64,000 nt of DNA, taken from the NCBI RefSeq assembly GCF_900107965.1, contig NZ_FNVU01000001.1, positions 558,001 through 622,000 on the forward strand. The letters are read 5' to 3'. A program made the position numbers and the translations under genes. Under the pieces are notes generated by a model, which was not told the DNA's origin, searched no databases, and was given only the letters and a program-made list of their open reading frames with translations. The DNA comes from Actinacidiphila yanglinensis. GTDB taxonomy: Bacteria; Actinomycetota; Actinomycetes; Streptomycetales; Streptomycetaceae. Shown piece by piece: positions 58,010 to 64,000 of this stretch (within the stretch, counting starts at the first letter, position 1; each line of letters starts with the position of its first letter).

Positions 58010-58786
58010 ATGACCCACGCCCACACCGGTCCAGGAGACTGGATCAGGCGCTTCCATCCGGCTCCCGACGCCCCGGTCAGGCTGGTGTGCTTCCCGCACG
58101 CCGGGGGAGCGGCCACCTACTACTTCCCGGTGTCCAGGTCCCTGGCGCCCGGCATCGAGGTCCTGCCGATCCAGTACCCGGGCCGGCAGGACCGGCGCAC
58201 CGAACCGTTCGTGGACGACATCCGCCGGCTCGCCGAGCTCATCACCGCCGAACTCCAGGACGACCTGGACAAGCCGCTGGCGCTGTTCGGCCACAGCATG
58301 GGGGCGACCCTCGCGTTCGAGGTCGCCCAACTGCTGCGGCGCCAACAGGTCACCCCGCTGGTGCTGTTCGCCTCCGGGCGCCGCGCGCCGTCCTGCCACC
58401 GGGACGAGCACGTCCACGAGGCCACCGACGAGGCCATCGTGAAGGAGCTGGAGCGGGTCGGCGGCACCTACGGCGACATCCTCACCGACCCGGAGATGCT
58501 CGGCATGTTCCTGCCCGCGATCCGCAACGACTACAAGGCCGCCGAGACCTACCGCTACGAGCAAGGCGAGCCGCTGGACTGCCCGATCGTCGTGCTGACC
58601 GGGGACGAGGACCCCTACGTGACCCGCGACGAGGCGGAGGGGTGGCATCGGCACACCACCGCCGAGTTCACCCTGCACACCCTGCGCGGCGGGCACTTCT
58701 TCCTCGCCGACCACGCCGCCGAGGTGATCCGGATCATCAGCGACACGACCGCGCCCGAGCAGCTCCCGGCCGGAACCCGCCCCTGA
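58010..58786 (+). CDS. Type II thioesterase (alpha/beta-hydrolase)
   Basis: 258 residues. N-terminal RLVCFPHAGGAATYYFPVSR, nucleophile Ser96 in LALFGHSMGATLAFEVAQLL, catalytic Asp in VVLTGDEDPYV (about 199-201) and His229 in RGGHFFLADH. Such stand-alone thioesterases clear misprimed carrier proteins of PKS/NRPS systems, but no PKS, NRPS or carrier gene occurs in this window. It may serve a distant cluster. ATG 58010 follows GGGGGAAGG by about 11 nt. It is controlled by the palindromic promoter upstream. Confidence 0.92.
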   Translation: MTHAHTGPGDWIRRFHPAPDAPVRLVCFPHAGGAATYYFPVSRSLAPGIEVLPIQYPGRQDRRTEPFVDDIRRLAELITAELQDDLDKPLALFGHSMGATLAFEVAQLLRRQQVTPLVLFASGRRAPSCHRDEHVHEATDEAIVKELERVGGTYGDILTDPEMLGMFLPAIRNDYKAAETYRYEQGEPLDCPIVVLTGDEDPYVTRDEAEGWHRHTTAEFTLHTLRGGHFFLADHAAEVIRIISDTTAPEQLPAGTRP

Positions 58787-58913
58787 CGGCACCGCGTGAC
58801 ACGGTGGCGGCCGCCCGGGGCCTCCCCGGTGCGGCCGCCTTCCGCGGTGCGCGGCCATCCCGATGCGTCCGCCTCGGAGTTGGTCGTCCCGCTCGGCAGA
58901 TCCGTCCGGCTGT

Positions 58914-58919
58914 TAGCGT
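58914..58919 (+). promoter_or_regulatory. -10 hexamer TAGCGT placed for leaderless mRNA
   Basis: TAGCGT is followed by 6 nt (GCGCGG) and the ATG at 58926; no ribosome binding site. Confidence 0.45.
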
Positions 58920-58925
58920 GCGCGG

Positions 58926-59465
58926 ATGAGAGAACTGGGACCCGTCGTCTGGCCGCCCGCACCGATCACGACCGAGCGGCTCGTACTCCGCGCGCCCGAG
59001 GGCCGCGACCGTGCGGCGTTCGTCGAGCTGCTCGCGTCGCCGGAGGTGCACACCTACCTCGGCGGTCCCCGGCCGCGGGACGAACTCGAGCGCGAGATGC
59101 CCGAGGTGCCCGAGGACTGGCCGGGAAGCTTCGCCGTCGAGCTCGACGGGGCGATGATCGGCCAGATCCTGCTCAGGAGGGCACCGGAGAGCCATCGCCC
59201 GGCCGCTGCGGGAAAGCCCGATCTCGGCTACCTGTTCCTGCCGCCGGCCTGGGGATCCGGGTATGCCGCCGAGTCGTGCGCGGCGGCACTCGGCTGGCTC
59301 GACGCCGTCCTTCCCGGTGAGCCCGTCGTGCTCGCCACCCAGACCGCCAACCTCGGCTCGATGCGCCTCGCCGCGAAACTCGGGTTCACCGAGGTGGAGC
59401 GGTACCACGCCTGGGATGCCGAGCAGTGGCTCGGCCTGCGGCCCCCGGTCGCGGCGTCCGTCTGA
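58926..59465 (+). CDS. GNAT family N-acetyltransferase (RimJ/RimL-like)
   Basis: 179 residues. TERLVLRAPEGRDRAAFVEL is the RimJ/RimL-type start, then GQILLRRAPESHRP, the LGYLFLPPAWGSGYAAESCA acetyl-CoA region (about 98-120) and NLGSMRLAAKLGFTEVERYH. The substrate may be a protein N-terminus, aminoglycoside or small amine; this is not decidable here. It is convergent with endonuclease IV. Confidence 0.88.
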   Translation: MRELGPVVWPPAPITTERLVLRAPEGRDRAAFVELLASPEVHTYLGGPRPRDELEREMPEVPEDWPGSFAVELDGAMIGQILLRRAPESHRPAAAGKPDLGYLFLPPAWGSGYAAESCAAALGWLDAVLPGEPVVLATQTANLGSMRLAAKLGFTEVERYHAWDAEQWLGLRPPVAASV

Positions 59466-59537
59466 GACGGAGCACGGAGCACGGAGCCGACCACGGGCCG
59501 CGCGATGACGTGGGGATCGCGGGTGCCGCGCGTCGCC

Positions 59538-60428
59538 CTACGGCTGCCCCGGTCGCAGGGACTGCAGCAACTTGACGTCGGCGGCGTGCCCTTCGGGTCC
59601 CCCCGGGGTCTCGATGACCAGGGGCACCCCGGCGGTCGCCGGATGAGCCAGGATCTCCCGGAAGGCGGTCTCCCCGATCCGTCCGGCACCTATGTTCTCG
59701 TGGCGGTCGAGGTGCGACGCGCAGCCCGCCTTCGAGTCGTTGGCGTGGATCAGCCGGAGCCGCCCCGGTCCCGCGGCGGCCTCGATCCGCGCGAACATCG
59801 ACTCCACCCCGCCGGGCGCGGCGAGGTCGTGCCCGGCGGCGAAGGCATGGCAGGTGTCCAGGCACAGCCCGACCCGCGGATGCCGGTCCAGGACGTCCAG
59901 GTAGGGGCCCAGATCCTCGGCGACCGAGCACAGCGAGAATCCCTGCCCCGCGGTCGGCTCCAGCAGCAGGTACGGGTCGTCGTCGTGCGTCAACTCGTCC
60001 AGCAGCGGCCGCATCCGCTCCCGTACCTGCGCCAGTGCCGCCTCCCGGGTGCGGCCGCCGGTCGCGGAGCCGGTGTGCACCACCACCCCGAGCGCGCCGA
60101 TCTCCCGGGCGCGGCGCAGCGAGTGCCGCAGCGACGCCACGGAGCGGTCGACGGTCTCCGGGGTGTGCGAGCCGAAGTTGATCAGGTACGGCGCGTGGAC
60201 GTACGACGGCAGGCCGGTCGCGGCACAGCGGGTCCGGAACTCCTCGTCCTGCGCGGGGTCCCCCGGGCCGGTCGCCCAGCCGCGCGGGTTCGCCACGAAG
60301 ACCTGGACCGCCTCGGCGCCCAGCCGTTCCGCGTAGCCGAGGCCCTTTGCGGCGAGGCCGCCGGCCACCGGGACGTGCGCGCCGACGGGGTTGCGGGCCC
60401 GGCCGGGCGGGATGATCTGCTCGGTCAC
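59538..60428 (-). CDS. nfo: Deoxyribonuclease IV (AP endonuclease, xylose isomerase-like TIM barrel)
   Basis: 296 residues. TIM-barrel zinc enzyme: VGAHVPVAGGLA, YVHAPYLINFGS, VVVHTGSATGG, LLLEPTAG-type Glu ligand, GLCLDTCHAFAAGHDL, LRLIHANDSKAG, DRHENIGAGRIG and VIETPGG. All nine metal-ligand positions of the family appear filled. It nicks DNA at abasic sites in base-excision repair. The GTG start lies 4 nt after the PASTA kinase stop, so the two genes are co-transcribed. Confidence 0.92.
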   Translation of the reverse strand: MTEQIIPPGRARNPVGAHVPVAGGLAAKGLGYAERLGAEAVQVFVANPRGWATGPGDPAQDEEFRTRCAATGLPSYVHAPYLINFGSHTPETVDRSVASLRHSLRRAREIGALGVVVHTGSATGGRTREAALAQVRERMRPLLDELTHDDDPYLLLEPTAGQGFSLCSVAEDLGPYLDVLDRHPRVGLCLDTCHAFAAGHDLAAPGGVESMFARIEAAAGPGRLRLIHANDSKAGCASHLDRHENIGAGRIGETAFREILAHPATAGVPLVIETPGGPEGHAADVKLLQSLRPGQP

Positions 60429-60432
60429 CGGG

Positions 60433-62421
60433 TCAGCGCACCCACAAGGTGATGGTCGCGCCCTTGGGGGCCTGGCTGCCGGCGTCCGGGGACTGGCTGA
60501 ACACGGTGCTGCCGAAGAAGATGTTGATCACCCGCACGTCGAAGCCGGCGTCCTTGAGGATCTGCTTCGCGTCGCCCTCGCTCTTGCCGGTCACGTCCGG
60601 CACCGGGAACTGCTGCTGGCCCTTGGAGACCGTGATGGTCACCGAGTCGCCCTTGGCCGCCTGGTTGCCGGCGTCCGGCGACTCCAGCGCGACCTTGTCC
60701 TTGTCCGCCGCGTCGGAGAAGACCTTGCCCGGTGCGAGCACCACCTTCAGCCCGGCCGCCTCCAGGTCCTGCTGGGCGTCGGTCACCGACTCGCCGATCA
60801 CGTCCGGCACGTCGACCGGCGCGCCGCGCGAGACGGTGATCGCGATCGGGGTGCCCGGCGCCAGGTCGGTGCTGCCCTTCGGGTCGGTGGAGATCACCGC
60901 GCCGCGCGGCACGTCGTCGTCGAAGGACTGGGTGACCGTGCCCGGGGTCAGGCTCGCGGCCTTGATCTCCTTGCGGGCGGTGGCCAGATCGCGCCCGGCC
61001 ACATCCGGCACCGTGACGTGTTGCGGGCCCTTGGACACCGTGATCGTCACCGTGCCGTTGCCCCGGATCCGCCGGCCGGGGGCCGGATCGGTCGAGATCA
61101 CGCTGCCGCGCGGCACCGTCAGCGAGTAGTCCTGCTTCACCTTGCTGTCCAGGCCGGCCTTCGACAGGCGCTGCTCGGCCTTCGCCTGGGTCAGCGACAG
61201 CACGCCCGGGACGGAGGTGAACTGCCCGTCGTTGATGTACCAGACGCCCGCGCCGACCCCGAGCACGACCAGCAGCGCGACGAGCACGGCGAGCGGGCCG
61301 CGCCGGGAGCGGGGCCCGTCCCCGTGGGCCGGGGCGGGAGGAGGGTCGTCGGGCGGCGGGGTGGGCAGCAGCAGGCGGGCCGTGGGGTCGGTCGGCGGCC
61401 CGGCGGGCAGCGACACGACGCTGGTGGGGTCCTCCGAACCGGGCGGCGGCGCGGCGGGTACGGCCGCGGGCGCCGCGTCCGCCGGCCCGGCCGGGTACGC
61501 CGTCGCAGGCGCTGCCTGCGCTGCCTGCGCGGCCTGCTGCGACGCGCCGGCCGGCTGCCGGTCCAGGTCGTCGGGGGACAGAGCGGCCCGGAGCGTGCGG
61601 ACCTCGGCGAGCAGTTCCACCGCGTCGTCCGGGCGGGCCTGTGCGTGCCGCGCCGCGGCCCGCGCCACCAGCGCGTCCAGCAGCGGGGGAACGGTCGGCG
61701 TGACCGCGGATGGCGCCGGCACGTCCTCGTTGACGTGCTGGTACATCACCTTCATCGGGGTGTCGCCGTCGTAGGGCTTGCGGCCGGTCAGCATCTCGTA
61801 CAGCACCACGCCGCACGCGTACACGTCGGCACGCTGGTCGACGGTGCCGTGCCCGATCTGCTCCGGCGCGAGGTACGACACCGTGCCGAGCACCGCGCCC
61901 GTCGACGCGCTGGTCTGGGTGTTCATCACCCGGACCAGGCCGAAGTCGGCGACCTTCACCCGGCCGTCGTCGCCGATCAGCACGTTCTCCGGCTTCATGT
62001 CGCGGTGCACCAGGCCCGCGCGGTGGGCGGCCCCCAGCGCGGCCAGCACCGGCTCCAGGATGTCCAGCGCCGCGCGTGCCTGCAGCGCGCCCCGCTCCCG
62101 CAGCACGTCCCGCAGGGTGCAGCCGGCGACGTACTCCATCGCCAGGTAGACGTACGTGCCGTCGGTGCCCTGGTCGAAGACCCCCACCACGTTCGGGTGG
62201 GCCAGCTTCGCGACCGCCTTCGCCTCGCGGATGAAGCGCTCCACGAACACCGCGTCCCCGGCCAGCCTCGGGTGCATGACCTTCAGCGCGAGCACCCGGT
62301 CCAGCCGGGTGTCCACGGCGCGGTAGACCGTCGCCATCCCCCCGACGGCGATGCGCCCCTCGACCAGGTAGCGCCCGTCGAGCATCCGCCCGACGAGCGG
62401 GTCCTGCACGCTGGTGTCCAC
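60433..62421 (-). CDS. Stk1/PknB-type Ser/Thr protein kinase with four PASTA domains
   Basis: 662 residues. Kinase domain (about 15-280): ATP loop RIAVGGMATVYRAVD, catalytic GLVHRDMKPENVLIGDDG, DFG segment VADFGLVRV and GTVSYLAPEQIGHGTVDQRA. A Pro/Ala-rich linker and one transmembrane helix (LAVLVALLVVLGVGAGVWYI) follow. Four extracellular PASTA repeats then extend to the C-terminus (blocks VPDVAGRDLATARKEI, VPDVIGESVTDAQQDL, VPDVTGKSEGDAKQIL and an N-terminal variant). PASTA domains sense muropeptides or lipid II. GTG 62421 is the start: TAGAAT lies 8 nt upstream and there is no ribosome binding site. Confidence 0.95.
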   Translation of the reverse strand: MDTSVQDPLVGRMLDGRYLVEGRIAVGGMATVYRAVDTRLDRVLALKVMHPRLAGDAVFVERFIREAKAVAKLAHPNVVGVFDQGTDGTYVYLAMEYVAGCTLRDVLRERGALQARAALDILEPVLAALGAAHRAGLVHRDMKPENVLIGDDGRVKVADFGLVRVMNTQTSASTGAVLGTVSYLAPEQIGHGTVDQRADVYACGVVLYEMLTGRKPYDGDTPMKVMYQHVNEDVPAPSAVTPTVPPLLDALVARAAARHAQARPDDAVELLAEVRTLRAALSPDDLDRQPAGASQQAAQAAQAAPATAYPAGPADAAPAAVPAAPPPGSEDPTSVVSLPAGPPTDPTARLLLPTPPPDDPPPAPAHGDGPRSRRGPLAVLVALLVVLGVGAGVWYINDGQFTSVPGVLSLTQAKAEQRLSKAGLDSKVKQDYSLTVPRGSVISTDPAPGRRIRGNGTVTITVSKGPQHVTVPDVAGRDLATARKEIKAASLTPGTVTQSFDDDVPRGAVISTDPKGSTDLAPGTPIAITVSRGAPVDVPDVIGESVTDAQQDLEAAGLKVVLAPGKVFSDAADKDKVALESPDAGNQAAKGDSVTITVSKGQQQFPVPDVTGKSEGDAKQILKDAGFDVRVINIFFGSTVFSQSPDAGSQAPKGATITLWVR

Positions 62422-62429
62422 GACCACCG

Positions 62430-62435
62430 ATTCTA
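62430..62435 (-). promoter_or_regulatory. -10 hexamer TAGAAT placed for leaderless kinase mRNA
   Basis: On the minus strand TAGAAT is followed by CGGTGGTC (8 nt) and the GTG at 62421. It matches the housekeeping -10 well; the -35 is weak. Confidence 0.55.
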
Positions 62436-62524
62436 CGAGTCGCTTTGCGCCATCCGACGGAAGCCGCCGCTCCTGTGTCCCTCTCGTGCGAATTCGGGAC
62501 GACTCCGTGACCGGGACGCGGGTG

Positions 62525-63211
62525 TCATCCCGGCCCCTGGGCGCCACCCGGGGTGACCAGGCCCGTCTCGTACGCGGCCACCACCGCCTGGGCGCGGTCC
62601 CGCAGCCGCAGCTTGGACAGCACCCGGGTGACGTGCGTCTTCACCGTGGCCTCGGACACGTGCAGATGTCCGGCGAGTTCCGCGTTGCTCAGGCCCTTCG
62701 CCAGCAGCCCCAGGACCTCCAGCTCGCGCGGCGTCAGGGCGGCCAGATCGCGGTGGACTGCCGCCGCCCCGGGCGCGGCCGCCGTCGCGAACCGCCCGAC
62801 CAGCCGCCGGGTGATGGCCGGTGCGAGCAGGGCGTCGCCGGCCCGGACCAGCCGCACCGCCGCGACCAGGTACTCCGGGGTGACGTCCTTGAGCAGGAAG
62901 CCGCTGGCCCCGGCGGCGAGCGCCGCGTACACGTAGTGGTCCAGGTCGAAGGTGGTGAGGATGACCACGCGCGGCTCGTGCCCGCCGTCGCCGGACAGGA
63001 TGCGGCGGGTGGCCTCCAGGCCGTCCGTGCCCGGCATCCGGATGTCCATCAGCACCAGGTCCGGCCGGGTGCGGCGGACCGCCTCCACCGCCTGCTCCCC
63101 GTCGGCGGCCTCGGCGGCGACGTCGATCCCGGCGGCGGTGAGGATCATCCGGAACCCGGTGCGCACCAGGCCCTGGTCGTCCGCGATCACCACCCGCAGC
63201 GGCGCGTTCAT
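62525..63211 (-). CDS. NarL/LuxR-family response regulator
   Basis: 228 residues. Receiver with acidic pair RVVIADDQGLVRTGF, phospho-acceptor Asp in DLVLMDIRMPGTDGL, Thr in VVILTTFDLDHYV and Lys in SGFLLKDVTPEYL. The LuxR helix-turn-helix (about 155-215) is ALTPRELEVLGLLAKGLSNA with VSEATVKTHVTRVLSKLRLR. Its ATG overlaps the kinase stop (ATGA). It sits upstream of the PASTA kinase on the same strand, separated by about 100 bp. Confidence 0.95.
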   Translation of the reverse strand: MNAPLRVVIADDQGLVRTGFRMILTAAGIDVAAEAADGEQAVEAVRRTRPDLVLMDIRMPGTDGLEATRRILSGDGGHEPRVVILTTFDLDHYVYAALAAGASGFLLKDVTPEYLVAAVRLVRAGDALLAPAITRRLVGRFATAAAPGAAAVHRDLAALTPRELEVLGLLAKGLSNAELAGHLHVSEATVKTHVTRVLSKLRLRDRAQAVVAAYETGLVTPGGAQGPG

Positions 63212-64000
63212 GCCTCCGCCACGGATCCGGTCACCGGGATGACCGCCCGGACCCGGTAGCCGCCGGTGAGCCGGCGCCCCGCGTCGAGCGTGCCGCCGTA
63301 GACCGCGAGACGTTCCCGAAGCCCCATCAGGCCGCGGCCGTTGCCGCCGCCGGCCGCCGCGGAGGGGCTGCCGCCGGTGTCGGCGACCTCGACGCGCACC
63401 TCGCCCGGCCGGTAGTCGACGTGGATGCTGACGTGCGCGCCCGCCGCGTGCTTGACGGTGTTGGTGAGGGCCTCCTGCGCCACCCGGTAGGCGGCCAGGT
63501 CGACGCCCGCGGGCAGCGGCACGGGGGAGCCGGTCACCGTCAGCTCGACCGGCACCCCGGTGCCGCGCACCCGGTCGGCGAGCGCGTCGACCTCGCCCAG
63601 ACCCGGCTGCGGGGTGAGCGCGGTGGCCTCCGGGAACCGCGGATCGGAGGTCATCGCCAGCAGTCCCATCACGTGGCGCAGTTCGCCCAGCGCGGCGCGC
63701 CCCGCCGACTCCACGGCGAGCAACGCCTGCCTGGCCTGCTCGGGTTCGCTGCCGAGCACCGTCCGGGCCGCCCCGGCCTGCACCGTCATCATGCTGACAT
63801 TGTGGGTGACCACGTCGTGCAACTCCCTGGCGATCCGAGCCCGTTCGAGATCCACCGCGAGCCGGGTCGCGGCCTCCTGCTCGGCCTCCATCGTCCGCAT
63901 CCGCTGCCGCCAGGTGTGCACGGTGTTGGCGGCCAGCGCGATCGGCACCAGCAGCACGATCGGCACGAAACCCGGGGCGACCGCGGGCACGAGGTCGTCG
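63208..64000 (-). CDS. Two-component sensor histidine kinase, truncated by the window end
   Basis: About 264 C-terminal residues are visible; the N-terminal membrane part lies beyond base 64000. A last transmembrane helix (FVPIVLLVPIALAANTVHTW) leads to HisKA_3 with the phospho-acceptor His in RARIARELHDVVTHNVSMMT and a HATPase domain (AYRVAQEALTNTVKHA N box, VEVADTGGSPS, GRGLMGLRERL G2). It pairs with the regulator at 62525 through the 4-nt overlap. Confidence 0.92.
   Translation of the reverse strand, partial: DDLVPAVAPGFVPIVLLVPIALAANTVHTWRQRMRTMEAEQEAATRLAVDLERARIARELHDVVTHNVSMMTVQAGAARTVLGSEPEQARQALLAVESAGRAALGELRHVMGLLAMTSDPRFPEATALTPQPGLGEVDALADRVRGTGVPVELTVTGSPVPLPAGVDLAAYRVAQEALTNTVKHAAGAHVSIHVDYRPGEVRVEVADTGGSPSAAAGGGNGRGLMGLRERLAVYGGTLDAGRRLTGGYRVRAVIPVTGSVAEA

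Overview
The window is 64 kb of very high-GC actinobacterial chromosome. Gene content, GTG/TTG start codons, codon use and gene order point to Streptomyces or a close relative in the Streptomycetaceae. It is core chromosome: no transposase, integrase, phage gene, CRISPR array, tRNA or rRNA was seen. From memory, the order resembles the S. coelicolor region running from pspA through nadA, ctaCDF, ctaE-qcrCAB, trpD, glkA and pfkA to a PASTA kinase. Parts of it also recall the mycobacterial block from the Rv2178c DAHP synthase to the Rv2202c adenosine kinase.

Layout. 0.2-4.6 kb: phage-shock pair pspA/pspAA, a DUF3043 membrane protein, a methyltransferase and an HtrA-like lipoprotein protease. 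4.8-10.3 kb: a metallo-hydrolase/CobU fusion, a divergent CobT homologue, a GNAT protein, nadA and an erpA-type Fe-S carrier. 10.4-15.0 kb: a membrane-anchored unknown, an adenosine-kinase-like PfkB protein and a cysteine desulfurase-TusA fusion. 15.3-24.9 kb: the respiratory bcc-aa3 supercomplex in two operons (ctaC-ctaD-ctaF and ctaE-qcrC-qcrA-qcrB), separated by an L,D-transpeptidase and a receiver-only protein. 25.4-28.3 kb: trpD and a SAM-riboswitch-controlled class V aminotransferase. 28.6-31.7 kb: a Lrp ligand-binding protein, a rhomboid protease, a zinc-ribbon protein and a NYN ribonuclease-like protein. 32.2-38.3 kb: two NlpC/P60 hydrolases, a HETTH lipoprotein, an M48 protease and a PimB-like glycosyltransferase. 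38.5-48.1 kb: acyl-CoA ligase, phosphoesterase, SRPBCC protein, ArsA-like ATPase, DUF5304 protein, glucokinase, EEP hydrolase, esterase and PlsC acyltransferase. 48.3-52.2 kb: a two-component system, 6-phosphofructokinase and a uridine-kinase-like protein. 52.5-56.1 kb: fused anthranilate synthase with a leader peptide and attenuator, divergent from a class II DAHP synthase. 56.3-64 kb: bacterioferritin-associated ferredoxin with an iron box, bacterioferritin, a molybdopterin oxidoreductase, an orphan type II thioesterase with a striking palindromic promoter, GNAT, endonuclease IV, PASTA kinase, and a second two-component system cut by the window end.

Functional themes are aerobic respiration, Fe-S/sulfur/iron handling, envelope remodelling (peptidoglycan hydrolases, mannoside and phospholipid synthesis) and chorismate/tryptophan supply. 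The most distinctive non-coding signals are: a dispersed family of large palindromic intergenic repeats with tandem variants; a SAM-IV-like riboswitch followed by a hexapeptide ORF; a trp leader reduced to one Trp codon; a 10-bp palindrome wrapped around a near-consensus promoter; and thirteen genes with a -10-like hexamer 6-8 nt before the start codon, suggesting leaderless transcription.
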